Positions 24,963 to 34,126 are shown, counted from the stretch's first letter. The stretch: 64,000 nucleotides of DNA from CAVSKL01 sp963728475 [NCBI: Candidatus Eiseniibacteriota bacterium] (GCA_963728475.1 CAVSKL010000002.1:62001-126000); one strand, 5' to 3'. Translations and numbers: made by a program. Notes: a model not told the origin generated them from the letters alone.

Positions 24963-25376
24963 TCAGGCGACCAGCAGAATGATGATGAGGATCAGCACCA
25001 GGGTCAGCACGGTGGTAGTGATGACCACCGCGGCGCCGCCGGCGAGCTGGGAGTCCAGGTTCCGGGCCTGGGTGGAGAGAGCGCTGAGCTCCTGGTCGGA
25101 AAGGGTGTTCACCCCATCCAGGGCACGGTCCACGTCGAGGCCGGCCCGTCCGGCCGCCTCGCGCACCGCGGGCCGGCCGAGGAGCGTGCGAATGGCCGCA
25201 CGGTCCGCGTCCCGGGCCGCGGCTCTGGCGTCCACCGCCTTCTGGAGATCCTGAGAGTGGACCAGGGTCGGGGAGTGGGGTGCGGCGGCGGCGAGGGCGG
25301 GGGACGCGCCCGCGCCGATCAGCAACACCAGGAAAGCGATGAACGCGCTACGCCATGACTGCTTCTGGGACGGCAT
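24963..25376 (-). CDS. PA2779-like (DUF6627) small membrane protein
   Basis: Encodes 137 residues. A hydrophobic segment (residues ~10-32) precedes a charged helical region with the family pattern RAAIRTLLGRPAVREAAGRAG, and then LSDQELSALSTQ. A long C-terminal membrane helix of Ile/Leu/Val (LTLVLILIIILLVA) ends the protein. The start has a perfect AAGGAGGT. The family is found with the PA2778-type peptidase, as here. A helper or substrate role for that peptidase is inferred from co-occurrence. Confidence 0.85.
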   Translation of the reverse strand: MPSQKQSWRSAFIAFLVLLIGAGASPALAAAAPHSPTLVHSQDLQKAVDARAAARDADRAAIRTLLGRPAVREAAGRAGLDVDRALDGVNTLSDQELSALSTQARNLDSQLAGGAAVVITTTVLTLVLILIIILLVA

Positions 25377-25935
25377 GAACGACCTCCTTGGTAGAGGAAT
25401 GCGGAGACAATGGTTTACAAGTCGGCCGGGCCCGAAACGCGTTCGGCGGGACCCGACCCCAATACATTCACCGTAGCAGACCGCCCGGATTCGCGCAAAG
25501 CCGGCCCGCGCGATTCGCGCGCGGGACCCCGGGGTGCTGCACCCCCGGATTTCCCGTTGGTCGTCCCCCAACCCCGGTCTTGACCGTCGCTTGGAGCGGA
25601 CAGGGTCCACGCGGGGGGGGAGGGGCGCCCGCCCCTTGAGGACCCACCGCGATGTGCGATAGGGGCGGAGGATGGACCACGGTGGTCCTATTGCCGCTGG
25701 AGAAGCCTGCGGGGAGGCTCCCGCAGGACCATGACCGCCGGGGATGGAACACCAGCGACTTCGATCTCCAGTGCGCACACCGGGCGGGGGATCCCTTCAC
25801 CGCCGCCGGCCCCATCGACGGCCTCCGGATCGCGCGGACCGCCGGTCCCCGGGATCCGGGGGAGGACGCCCGGTCGCGCCGGGAATTCCCGCGGAAGCGC
25901 GAGGAGCGTGCCCCCGCGGGAAGAGGGGAGGCCGC
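25377..25935. other. 559-base gene-free region with four inverted repeats
   Basis: No convincing gene is found on either strand. Perfect or near-perfect hairpins lie at 25505-25525 (8-bp stem, CCCGCGCG), 25528-25547 (GGGGTG/CACCCC), 25674-25688 (GGACCA-CGG-TGGTCC) and 25706-25727 (8-bp stem CCTGCGGG, six-base loop). The region separates the end of the GT2 operon from the PA2779-like gene and should hold its promoter. Only a weak TTGCGC-N17-TACGGT candidate is seen on the minus strand (about 25467-25495). Confidence 0.5.
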
Positions 25936-26616
25936 TCAGTCGGTGAAGCGGAACTTCACGATGGCGGCGATGGCGAGCAACGCGTCCGCCGCCCGGATCT
26001 TCTTCCCCTCGGCGTAGGTGCGGCCGTTGTAGGTGATGGGGATCTCGAACACCTTGAGACTGCGTTTGAACAGCTTGGCCGTAATCTCCGGCTCGATGTC
26101 GAAGGTGTCCGAGCGCAGGTTCATCTCGCGCAGGACGTCGGTGCGGACCGCCTTGTAGCCGGTCTCCATGTCGGTGAGGATGGTGTTGTAGAGGACGTTG
26201 GTGAGCCAGGTCAGGAGGCGGTTCGCCGCGTAATGCCAGTAGAGGAACACGCGGTGGGGCCCCAGGAACCGGCTTCCGTAGACCGCGTCCGCCCCCAGCT
26301 CCACGATCGGCCGCACCAGCTCGGGGAAGTCGCGCGGCTGGTATTCCAGGTCCGCGTCCTGGATCACGCAGATCTCTCCGGTGGCCTCGGCCAGGGCGCG
26401 CCGGACCGCGGCCCCCTTCCCGCGGTTCCGCTCCTGCCGGAAACCGCGCACCAGGCCCTCCGCCACCAGCCGCTCGATCACCGCCGCGGTGCCGTCGGTA
26501 GAGGCGTCGTCCACCACCACGATTTCCATTTCCAGCGGCACCGCCGCCACCGCCCGCACCACGCGCTCCAGGGTCTCTTCCTCGTTGTAGACCGGAACGA
26601 TGACGGTGAGCTTCAT
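25936..26616 (-). CDS. Family 2 glycosyltransferase (dolichyl-phosphate mannosyltransferase-like)
   Basis: Encodes 226 residues with a GT-A fold: MKLTVIVPVYNEEETLERVV, then EIVVVDDASTDGTAAVIE, GKGAAVRRAL, and the metal-binding IQDADLEYQPRD. The later GSRFLGP, NRLLTWLTNVLYNTILTDMETGYK and the acceptor region with EGKKI match DPM1-like or polyprenyl-phosphate glycosyltransferases. It has no transmembrane tail. It is last of a minus-strand set with the M28 peptidase and P5C dehydrogenase genes, 52 bases behind the former. Sugar and acceptor unknown. Confidence 0.9.
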   Translation of the reverse strand: MKLTVIVPVYNEEETLERVVRAVAAVPLEMEIVVVDDASTDGTAAVIERLVAEGLVRGFRQERNRGKGAAVRRALAEATGEICVIQDADLEYQPRDFPELVRPIVELGADAVYGSRFLGPHRVFLYWHYAANRLLTWLTNVLYNTILTDMETGYKAVRTDVLREMNLRSDTFDIEPEITAKLFKRSLKVFEIPITYNGRTYAEGKKIRAADALLAIAAIVKFRFTD

Positions 26617-26668
26617 GCGGTCCTCATCGGGCGCGCGGCGTCCGCCGGCCGGGGGCGCCCCGGGCCGG

Positions 26669-28108
26669 TCAGCGGTGGGGAACCGGGACCACCGCCGGGC
26701 TCGGGTGCCCGTCGCGGTCCAGGGCCTGGACCCCGAAGATGAAGTCGTCCTTGGAAAGGGGAAGGGTGACGGTGGTGACCCGCCCCAGGTCGCGCCGGTG
26801 GGTCCACGCCGGGTCGGTGGTCGCCCGCCACACCACCCGGTAGCCGGCCGGGCCGGGCCCCGGGCCCGCCCGCCAGCGGAGGGTGGTGTCGTAGGCCAGT
26901 CCCGACACGTCCACCGACACGCTCTCGGGCTCGGCGGGGGAGGAGGCGGCCTCGGCCAGGGCCGCCGCGTTCACCCGCGCCACCTGCGCCGCGTAGGCGT
27001 AATCCACGAACCGGGGAAGGTCGCCGTACTGGACGCCGTTCTCCACCCGCACGTCCTGGTGCTGGTGCCGGTAGTCCTCGTGAGGCTCGGAGAAGCGCAC
27101 CGCGGGGTAGCCGGCCTGGTTGAACGGGATGTGGTCGCCGCCCCGCAGGTACCGGTCGCGCCGGAATACCGGCCGGGCCTCGAACCCGGTCAGGTAGGTC
27201 GCGGCGGCCTCGGCCACGTAACGCGCCCACTGCCGGGACGGGGAATCGTTCTCGCCGCCCACCGCCGCCCGCAGCCGGGCCTCGGCCGGGGTCTGTTCCG
27301 CCGGCACCCCCTCGCTGAACACCCGGACGTAGCCGTTCTCCATCGAGCCGTCGCCGCCGCGGGTGTTGCCCACGATGTCGTTGGTGATCATGGCCGCGAT
27401 CCGGTCGCCGCGGGCCCGGGCCGCCTCCGCGTAGTGGGTGCTCCCGTAGAGGCCCTGTTCCTCGCCGGTGAACACCGCGAACACCAGGGTGCCGTCGAAG
27501 GAGCGCGGCGAGAGCACCCGGGCCAGCTCCAGCACCACCGCGGTCCCGCTCCCGTCGTCGTCGGCGCCGGGGGCGTCGCTCTTCGCCTCCATGACGTCGG
27601 TGGAGCGCGAGTCGAGGTGCCCGCCCACCACGTACATCCGGGCCGACCCGGCGGGGGCGGTTCCGGGGAGCACCGCCACCACGTTGGCCAGGTGGGCCGG
27701 CGACGGCATCCGAGGCCCCGCCGGTTGCACGAACCGGTCCACCCGGACCTGGAGCCGCCCGTCGTTGGCGGCGGAGATGGAGTCGAATTGCGCCTTCACC
27801 CAGCGGGTGGCGGCCCCGATCCCACGGGTGTCGCTCAGGGTGTCGCTCAGGGTGTGGCGGGTGCCGAAGGCGGCCAGCCGCCGCACGTCGGCCTCGATCC
27901 GCGCCGCGGAGATCCCGTCCACCGCCCCCGCCACCGGGTCGTCGCTCATCCGTTCCACCCCCACCGTGGGAGGGCGCAGGAACAGGTTCCCGCCCCGGGG
28001 GGGATCGCCGGCGGGTCGGGAGCCCGCGCAGGCGACCGTCGCCGCCAGCGATCCCAGGAGCAGGAGGCCGGCGGGGGATAGCCCCGCCGGCCCGGGCCCC
28101 GGAGTCAC
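26669..28108 (-). CDS. Secreted M28-family metallopeptidase (aminopeptidase-like)
   Basis: Encodes 479 residues with a hydrophobic N terminus ending in a lipobox-like TVACAG, so it is exported and possibly lipidated. The M28 zinc ligands and catalytic residues are clear: VVGGHLDS, GADDDGSGTA, FAVFTGEEQGLYGS (Glu-Glu), ITNDIVGN and GDHIPFNQAG. The last ~90 residues form an FN3-like domain (DTTLRWRAGPGPGPAGYRV, FGVQALDRDG). The start GTG overlaps the stop of the P5C dehydrogenase gene (GTGA). A small in-frame duplication reads LSDTLSDT. Expected to trim peptides in the periplasm or outside the cell. Confidence 0.92.
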   Translation of the reverse strand: MTPGPGPAGLSPAGLLLLGSLAATVACAGSRPAGDPPRGGNLFLRPPTVGVERMSDDPVAGAVDGISAARIEADVRRLAAFGTRHTLSDTLSDTRGIGAATRWVKAQFDSISAANDGRLQVRVDRFVQPAGPRMPSPAHLANVVAVLPGTAPAGSARMYVVGGHLDSRSTDVMEAKSDAPGADDDGSGTAVVLELARVLSPRSFDGTLVFAVFTGEEQGLYGSTHYAEAARARGDRIAAMITNDIVGNTRGGDGSMENGYVRVFSEGVPAEQTPAEARLRAAVGGENDSPSRQWARYVAEAAATYLTGFEARPVFRRDRYLRGGDHIPFNQAGYPAVRFSEPHEDYRHQHQDVRVENGVQYGDLPRFVDYAYAAQVARVNAAALAEAASSPAEPESVSVDVSGLAYDTTLRWRAGPGPGPAGYRVVWRATTDPAWTHRRDLGRVTTVTLPLSKDDFIFGVQALDRDGHPSPAVVPVPHR

Positions 28109-29661
28109 GACACCTTCTGCGAGGTGGACTTCGCCTGGAGGAAGAGGAGCAGGTAGTCCCTCCCTCCCGCCTTGGAATCGGTCCCGCTCATGTTGAACCC
28201 GCCGAAGGGCTGCCCCCCCACCAGCGCGCCCGTGCACTTGCGGTTGATGTAGAGGTTCCCCACGTGGAAGTCGCGAAGCGCCTCTTCCTGCTTCCGGGGG
28301 TTGTCGGTGTAGACCGCGCCGGTCAGCCCGTACTCGGTGTTGTTGCCGATGCGGATCGCGTCCCGCCAGTCCTTGGCCTTGATCACGGCGAGGATCGGGC
28401 CGAAGATCTCCTCCTGGGCCAGTTTCCCGTCCGGGGGAACGTCCTTGAACACGGTGGGCTGGATGAACCACCCCTTGGAGGAATCGCCCTCGCCGCCGGC
28501 GACGAGCTTCCCTTCCTTCTTCCCCGGCTCCATGTAGGACATGATCTTCTCGAACGCGTTCCGGTCGATCACCGGCCCCATGTAGTTGGCGAAGTCGGTG
28601 GGGTCCCCCTGCTTGATCCCGCGCACCTTGGCCAGGAGCTTGTCCACGAACGCGTCGTAGACCTTCTCTTCCACGACGGCGCGGGAGCAGGCGGAGCACT
28701 TCTGCCCCTGGTACCCGAACGCGCTCGCCATCACCCCCTGGGCGGCGGCGTCGAGATCGGTTTCCTCGTCCACGATGATGGCGTCCTTGCCGCCCATCTC
28801 GACCACCACCCGCTTGATCCAGAGCTGGCCCGGGTGATGCTCGGCGGCCTTGCGGTTGATCCCGAGGCCCACTTCCTTGGACCCGGTGAACCCGATGAAC
28901 CGGGTCCGGGGGTGCTGCACCAGCACGTCGCCGGCGATGGCGCCGGGGCCGGAGAGGTAGTTCACCACTCCCGCCGGGACCCCCGCCTCGCGGATGATGT
29001 CCATGTAGAGCCAGCCCATCATGGGAGTGGCGGAGGCGGGCTTGAGCACCACGCAGTTGCCGGCGATCCAGGGGGCGGAGGTGAGGCCGGTGAGGATGGC
29101 CATGGGGAAGTTCCACGGCGGAATCGCCAGCCCCACCCCGAGCGGGATGTAGTCCAGGCGGTTCTTCTCGCCGGGGACCGGGGTGACCGGCTGTTCGGCG
29201 CCGTAGCGCAGCGCCTCCCGGCCGTAGAACTCCAGGAAATCGATGGCCTCGGCGGTGTCGGCGTCGGCCTCGACCCAGGTCTTGCCCGCTTCCAGCATCA
29301 TCCAGGCGTTCACCTCGAGCTTGCGCCGGCGCATGATCTCCGCCGCCTTGAACGCGAGCTGGGCGCGCTCCTCGGGGCCGGTGCGCTTCCAGGTCTCGAA
29401 GGCCTTCCAGCCGTTCTCCAGCGCCTCCACCGCCAGCTTGGCGTCGGCTTTCTGGAACACTCCCACCACCTCGTCCCGGTTCGCCGGATTGGTGGAGTTG
29501 AAGGTGGCTCCCGCTTTGACTTCCTTCCCGCCGATCACCAGCGGGTACTCCCGGCCCATGGCCGCCCGCGCCCGGGCCAGCGCCTCTTCCTGAGCCTTGC
29601 GAGTCTCGGGCTTGGAGAAGTCGGTCAGGGGTTCGTTGCGGAACTCGTCGATCTTGAGCAT
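28105..29661 (-). CDS. pruA: L-glutamate gamma-semialdehyde (P5C) dehydrogenase
   Basis: Encodes 518 residues of the aldehyde dehydrogenase superfamily, of the ~515-residue single-function P5C dehydrogenase type. Motifs are IPPWNFPMAI, FTGSKEVGLGI (NAD binding), VVEMGGKDAIIV (catalytic Glu), GYQGQKCSACSR (catalytic Cys), EEIFGPILAVI, and a C-terminal PFGGFNMSGTDSKAGG typical of this enzyme. It oxidises glutamate semialdehyde to glutamate in proline or arginine breakdown. No proline dehydrogenase gene is in the window. GGAGGAGG precedes the ATG, and a promoter lies at 29726-29754. Confidence 0.94.
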   Translation of the reverse strand: MLKIDEFRNEPLTDFSKPETRKAQEEALARARAAMGREYPLVIGGKEVKAGATFNSTNPANRDEVVGVFQKADAKLAVEALENGWKAFETWKRTGPEERAQLAFKAAEIMRRRKLEVNAWMMLEAGKTWVEADADTAEAIDFLEFYGREALRYGAEQPVTPVPGEKNRLDYIPLGVGLAIPPWNFPMAILTGLTSAPWIAGNCVVLKPASATPMMGWLYMDIIREAGVPAGVVNYLSGPGAIAGDVLVQHPRTRFIGFTGSKEVGLGINRKAAEHHPGQLWIKRVVVEMGGKDAIIVDEETDLDAAAQGVMASAFGYQGQKCSACSRAVVEEKVYDAFVDKLLAKVRGIKQGDPTDFANYMGPVIDRNAFEKIMSYMEPGKKEGKLVAGGEGDSSKGWFIQPTVFKDVPPDGKLAQEEIFGPILAVIKAKDWRDAIRIGNNTEYGLTGAVYTDNPRKQEEALRDFHVGNLYINRKCTGALVGGQPFGGFNMSGTDSKAGGRDYLLLFLQAKSTSQKVS

Positions 29662-29725
29662 CGTCCTCCTCCTCTCGCGCCCCGCGGAGGCCGCCGAAGC
29701 GCCGAATCCTCTTCGAAACCCAACG

Positions 29726-29754
29726 AGTGTACCGGAGACCCCCGGCCGCGCCAA
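29726..29754 (-). promoter_or_regulatory. Promoter of the pruA-M28-GT2 set
   Basis: Minus-strand TTGGCG (29749-29754) and TACACT (29726-29731) are 17 bases apart, 65 bases upstream of the pruA ATG. Confidence 0.5.
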
Positions 29755-29814
29755 GCCGCGGGCGGGAGCCTCCGCGCGCCTTCCCGCGGCCGGCACCGGT
29801 TCATCGGCGGGCGG

Positions 29815-30828
29815 TCAACTCTGCACCTTATCCAGGATCGCCTCGGTCATGGCCTCGGTGCCGACCCCTCCCACCGGGTCGAGATCGCGCGTGACCGCGA
29901 CCCCCTCGCGGAGGACGTCGCGGACCGCCCGCTCCACCCGGGCCGCCTCCGCGGCATGCCCGAGGTGCCGGAGCAGCATCACTCCGGCCAGGATCACCGA
30001 GCAGGGATTGGCCAGGTCCTTCCCCGCGATGTCGGGGGCGGTGCCGTGCACCGCCTCGAAGATCGCCACCTCGGCGCCGATGTTGGCCCCCGGGGCCAGC
30101 CCCAGGCCGCCGATCAGCCCCGCGGCCAGGTCGCTCAGGATGTCCCCGAACAGGTTGGTGCTCACCACCACGTCGAACTGGTAGGGATCGCGCACCATCT
30201 GCATGGCCATGTTGTCCACGATCCGCTCCTCGAACACGATGTCCGGGTATCCCGGGGCGGTCTCCCGCGCCACCTCCAGGAAGAGGCCGGAGAGGATCTT
30301 GAGGATGTTCGCCTTGTGGACCGCGGTCACCTTCTTCCGCCGGTGGGCGCGCGCGTACTCGAAGGCGAACCGGCAGATGCGGAGCATCCCGGCCCGGGTG
30401 TTGACCCCGATCCCCATCGCCGCGGAGTGGCCCTCGCCCACCCAGTGCTCCATCCCCGAGTAGAGCCCCTCGGTGTTCTCGCGCACGATCACCAGGTCCA
30501 GGTCCGGGAACAGGCACCTCACCCCCGCGAACGCGCGGGCGGGGCGGACGTTGGCGTAGAGGTCGAACTCCTGCCGCATGGCCACGTTGATGCTCCGGAA
30601 GCCGATCCCCACCTGGGTGGTGCAGGGGCCCTTGAGCGCGACGCGGGTCTCGCGGATGGCGGCGAGGGTGGCGGGGGGGAGGGGATCGCCGGTGGCCCGG
30701 TAGGCGGCCTCGCCGGCGGGAACCTCCACCCACTCGATCGGCACGCCGGCGGCATCCAGGACCCGGCGGGCGGAGGCGACGATGCTGGGACCGATGCCGT
30801 CCCCGGGGATCACCGCGACTCTGGTCAT
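29815..30828 (-). CDS. Isocitrate dehydrogenase-like NAD(P)-dependent beta-decarboxylating dehydrogenase
   Basis: Encodes 337 residues of the isocitrate/isopropylmalate dehydrogenase family. It shows AVIPGDGIGPSIV, GFRSINVAMRQEFDLYANVRP and VIVRENTEGLYSGMEH. It also shows NLFGDILSDLAAGLIGGLGLAPGAN (metal-binding Asp) and AVHGTAPDIAGKDLANP. The RSxN and ENTEGLYSG forms fit NAD-dependent isocitrate dehydrogenase better than isopropylmalate dehydrogenase, though homoisocitrate or tartrate could be substrates. Probable reaction: isocitrate to 2-oxoglutarate in the TCA cycle. Two palindromes lie upstream. It is followed by pruA, whose product also feeds 2-oxoglutarate via glutamate. Confidence 0.88.
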   Translation of the reverse strand: MTRVAVIPGDGIGPSIVASARRVLDAAGVPIEWVEVPAGEAAYRATGDPLPPATLAAIRETRVALKGPCTTQVGIGFRSINVAMRQEFDLYANVRPARAFAGVRCLFPDLDLVIVRENTEGLYSGMEHWVGEGHSAAMGIGVNTRAGMLRICRFAFEYARAHRRKKVTAVHKANILKILSGLFLEVARETAPGYPDIVFEERIVDNMAMQMVRDPYQFDVVVSTNLFGDILSDLAAGLIGGLGLAPGANIGAEVAIFEAVHGTAPDIAGKDLANPCSVILAGVMLLRHLGHAAEAARVERAVRDVLREGVAVTRDLDPVGGVGTEAMTEAILDKVQS

Positions 30829-30865
30829 GAGCTGATTCCTTGCTGAAGCGGGCACGACGCGCAAC

Positions 30866-30920
30866 CGGTCCGAGGCCTCGGACCGCGCCGGAGGGGCGCG
30901 GGGGCGGGCGCCGGCGCCCG
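30866..30920. promoter_or_regulatory. Two perfect palindromes before the isocitrate dehydrogenase-like gene
   Basis: CGGTCCGAGGCCTCGGACCG (30866-30885, 20 bp) and CGGGCGCCGGCGCCCG (30905-30920, 16 bp) lie 38-92 bases upstream of the ATG and after the end of the TPR/barrel gene at 30984. They may terminate that upstream transcript or act as operators. No T-run follows on the minus strand. Confidence 0.45.
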
Positions 30921-30983
30921 GCGGGCGGAAAAGTCTAGCCCAAGGAGCGCGGGGGCGCCAGGGCGCGGCCGGAGGCGGGCGGG

Positions 30984-32417
30984 TCAGAAGCGGCGGCGGA
31001 TCGAGGCGTGGGCGTAGCTCCGGTCGTAACCGCGGCCGGTCTCCACGTTCCCCTCCGAGTGCCCCACCGAGAGGTCCACCCCCACCGGGCCCACCGCGTG
31101 GAAGAGCCCCACCCGCCATACCGCGTAGAGGACGGTGGCGCCGCCCCGCTCGCGGGCGGGGCCCAGGTCCAGCTCCCCGCTCAGGGTCCGGCGGTCGCGG
31201 GGTCCCCAGTTCCATTCCAGGGTGGCCGCGCCGGAGCGGAAGTCGCGCGGGGTCCAGACCCCGTTGTCCTGGTCGTGCCGGAAGTCCAGGTACCCGGCGG
31301 AGAGTCCGGCCCGGAGGCGGGCCGGGGCCCACACCTGGCGGGAGAGCGCGAGCCGCGCGCCCACCCGGCGGTTGGCGGCGAATCCGCCGGTGGCGTCGTA
31401 GTGCGCGACCTCGGTCGAGACCCGCACCCGGGTGAGCCACTCCGGGCGGAGCTCGATCCAGCCGCCCCCGCCGGTGCCGGTGATCCGCTCGGGATCGGTG
31501 CGGGCGGAGACCACCGCGAACCGCTCGCCGCCGGCCCCGACCCGGACGCGATCGGAAAGCGTCCAGTCCGCGCCGGCGAATCCGGTGGCCGGAAGCCCCG
31601 GGGTGCCGCTCACCGGGGCCTCGAACCGGGCCCGGAGGCCCAGGCGGGTGGCGGGGCGCGCCGCCGCCGTGACCCCCGCCCACCGGTCGTCGTGGGCGGC
31701 CAGGGCCGGGCTCCGGATGGACTGGAGGCGGGCGAAGGGGACGATCTCGAGCTGGGGATGAACGTGCACCGAGACTTCGGCCCAGACCGCGTTCGCCCGG
31801 TAGCGGTCGGAGTCCTCCGACCCGTCGTAGTAGACCGCGCCGGCCGGGGCGAGACCGTCCCGGACCGCGCGGCGGACGGCCGCCGCGTCCCGGTCGTCCG
31901 GCGAGAGAACCAGCGCGCGGGCGGCGCTGGCCCGGGCCAGGTCCGCCCGTCCCGCCCAGTTCTGGGCCGCGGCCAGCCCCACCCAAGGGGCGGCCCGCTC
32001 CGGCTCGCTCCGGGTCAGCGCCTCGTACCCGCGCCAGGCGGCCAGGTGGTCGCCCATCCAGTTCCGGACCAAGGCCTCGCCGAGCGCCAGGTCCACGTCG
32101 CCGGGGTCGGCAGCCCGGGCCCGGCCGAAGGCCGCGCGCGCCTCGCCGAGCCGCCCCGCCCACGCGTACTGGAAGGCCAGGCCGGATTCGATCTCGGTCC
32201 GCCGGGCCGCCGGCGCCACCGACCGGGCGAGTTCGTAGGCGTCGATCGCGGCGGCGTGCGCGTCCCGGCCCGAGGCCGCGCGCGCGACCGCGATCAGGGA
32301 GTCCACCGAAGTGGGGCGGGCGGCGATGCGGGTCTCCCGATCCGCTCCGCGCGCGGGGGCGCCGGCGGCCAGCAACCCGGCCCAGACCGCGATAAGTGCC
32401 GCGGCGGCCGCCCTCAC
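30984..32417 (-). CDS. TPR plus outer-membrane barrel protein (YaiO-like)
   Basis: Encodes 477 residues. The GTG start (32417) overlaps the upstream stop (GTGA). A signal peptide ends near residue 29 (ARGA). Residues ~35-190 contain tetratricopeptide helices (YAWAGRLGEARAAFGRARAADPGD and WVGLAAAQNWAGRADLARASA-like repeats). Residues ~210-477 form alternating strands ending SYAHASIRRRF with a terminal Phe, typical of outer-membrane barrels such as YaiO. It follows a membrane glycosyltransferase, so export or assembly of a surface glycan is plausible. Family-level call only. Confidence 0.8.
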   Translation of the reverse strand: MRAAAAALIAVWAGLLAAGAPARGADRETRIAARPTSVDSLIAVARAASGRDAHAAAIDAYELARSVAPAARRTEIESGLAFQYAWAGRLGEARAAFGRARAADPGDVDLALGEALVRNWMGDHLAAWRGYEALTRSEPERAAPWVGLAAAQNWAGRADLARASAARALVLSPDDRDAAAVRRAVRDGLAPAGAVYYDGSEDSDRYRANAVWAEVSVHVHPQLEIVPFARLQSIRSPALAAHDDRWAGVTAAARPATRLGLRARFEAPVSGTPGLPATGFAGADWTLSDRVRVGAGGERFAVVSARTDPERITGTGGGGWIELRPEWLTRVRVSTEVAHYDATGGFAANRRVGARLALSRQVWAPARLRAGLSAGYLDFRHDQDNGVWTPRDFRSGAATLEWNWGPRDRRTLSGELDLGPARERGGATVLYAVWRVGLFHAVGPVGVDLSVGHSEGNVETGRGYDRSYAHASIRRRF

Positions 32418-34081
32418 CGGCCGGCCTCCGCCGGTGCGGGAAGCACCCGGTAGAAGGTCCAGTCGCCGGCCGTCCCCGCCGGCTCCAGCCGTCCGGTCTC
32501 CCCGGCCGCCCGGTCCAGGTCCTCCGCTCCCGCCCGATAGGTCCGGAGCGCGCCGTCCACCGCGATCACCGCCCCGGGAAAGTCCAGGAGCCGCGCCGGG
32601 TACCCGTCCCACCACGGTTCCGGAAGCGGCTTGGTCGCCGCCCCGGTCCGGATGCCCACCACGTCCCACACGTTGGAGATCACCAGCCCCCGGGGACCCG
32701 CCAGCGCCCGGAGCCGGACCGCGGCCGGGTCGCCGTCCCAGGCCCGGTCATCCCATGCGGTGCTCGTCCAGTAGGGGGCGGTGAGGGCGCGTTCCTCGCG
32801 CCCCGCGTGCGCGACCAGGACCGAGGTCGCCGCGAGCTGGGGCAGGGCCAGGAGCACGAGCGCGGTGGCGATGAGGTTCTCGCGCGCGCGGCCCGCGGAC
32901 CGGCGGCGGTCGGCGGCCAGCAGCGCCCGCGCCGCGAGGACGGCCAGGAGGAGGAGCACCGGGTAGACCGGGGCCAGGTAACGGGTGTTGAGCGCATCGA
33001 AGCCCACCCGGCGGGAAAGGACGATCATGGCCGCGAGAAAGGCGGCGGCGTAGACCCAGAGGAGAAGGGCGAGCCCCCCGTCTCCGCGGGGGGAGCGGGA
33101 GCGCAGGTGCCGGAGGCGGCCGGCCAGGACCCCCGCTACGAGGAGCGCGCCCACCGCGCCCCCGGCGGCCAGCGCGGTCGCCCACGGCGCCCCCAGCCGT
33201 CCCACCGGACCGGTGGCGTCCACGGCCAGGGTATGGAGGGTGTCGCCGAGGATCCGGTCCCAGCCGAACCAGGCCGCCGGCCGGTCGGGCCCGAAGAAGG
33301 ACCCGGTGAGGGCGCGATTCCGCCAGAGCCAGGCCGCGTTGGGGAGCGCCGCCGGCAGGAGGTACGCGGCCAGGTTCCGCCCCAGGACCCGGGGCGGGCG
33401 ATGAAGCTCCAGGAGCCAGAGCCCGGCCGCGGTGGCCGCGATCAGGGTGAATCCCACGTAGCGGGCGAGCATGGCCGCGCCGGCCAGGGCCCCCGCCCCG
33501 GCATAGGCCCAGGCCGCCCCGCGGCGGCCCTCGAGCCCCACCCCGGCCAGGGCCAGGCTGGTCAGCGAAAGGGCGATGTAGAGCGGCTCCGACCACACGA
33601 ACGCCGACAGCATCACCGGATAGAAGAGCACGGCATGGATCCCCACCGTCCACGCCGCGGCCCCGGAGCCCCCGGCCCGGCGCGCGGCCGCCGCCAGCGG
33701 GAACACCGCCGCGGCCAGCAGCGCCAGGTTCAGCCACCGGGAGGCGGCGAAGGGAGAGGCCCCCAGGCGCATGATCCCCCCCAGGAGCACGGGGAAGAGG
33801 GGGGGCCAGGCGGTGAAGGGGACGTCGCGCGCGGGCTCGGCGAGGTCGGTGATCGAGCTCCGCACCCCCGAGCCCGTGGCCACGTGCCAGGCCGCGCTCA
33901 GGTACTGCACCGAGTCGGGGGTGACGGCGGGGCCGGAGCGGGTGGCCGCCCACCCCGCGGCCCCCAGCATCACGACCGAGGCCCCGACCGCGATCCCCAG
34001 CGCGTGGCGGGCGCGTCCGGGGACCGGGCCCGGGCGCGGGCGGGGGAAGTCGGCTGGCCGTGGGTTGGGTTCCGCTTGCAT
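32414..34081 (-). CDS. Polytopic membrane glycosyltransferase (GT39/ArnT-like)
   Basis: Encodes 555 residues with about ten to eleven membrane helices. After helix 1 it has TPDSVQYLSAAWHVATG, the Asp-containing first periplasmic loop of GT-C enzymes, and PFTAWPPLFPVLLG, as in dolichyl-phosphate-mannose:protein mannosyltransferase relatives. The C terminus is a soluble periplasmic domain (SNVWDVVGIRTGAATKPLPE). It should transfer a sugar from a polyprenyl-phosphate donor to an acceptor outside the membrane. It is translationally coupled to the TPR/barrel gene by a four-base overlap. The donor could be made by a GT2 enzyme such as the one at 25936. Confidence 0.85.
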   Translation of the reverse strand: MQAEPNPRPADFPRPRPGPVPGRARHALGIAVGASVVMLGAAGWAATRSGPAVTPDSVQYLSAAWHVATGSGVRSSITDLAEPARDVPFTAWPPLFPVLLGGIMRLGASPFAASRWLNLALLAAAVFPLAAAARRAGGSGAAAWTVGIHAVLFYPVMLSAFVWSEPLYIALSLTSLALAGVGLEGRRGAAWAYAGAGALAGAAMLARYVGFTLIAATAAGLWLLELHRPPRVLGRNLAAYLLPAALPNAAWLWRNRALTGSFFGPDRPAAWFGWDRILGDTLHTLAVDATGPVGRLGAPWATALAAGGAVGALLVAGVLAGRLRHLRSRSPRGDGGLALLLWVYAAAFLAAMIVLSRRVGFDALNTRYLAPVYPVLLLLAVLAARALLAADRRRSAGRARENLIATALVLLALPQLAATSVLVAHAGREERALTAPYWTSTAWDDRAWDGDPAAVRLRALAGPRGLVISNVWDVVGIRTGAATKPLPEPWWDGYPARLLDFPGAVIAVDGALRTYRAGAEDLDRAAGETGRLEPAGTAGDWTFYRVLPAPAEAGR

Positions 34082-34126
34082 TCCAAGCAGTTATCGGAAC
34101 CCGGCCCCCAGGACTTTTGCCCCGGC

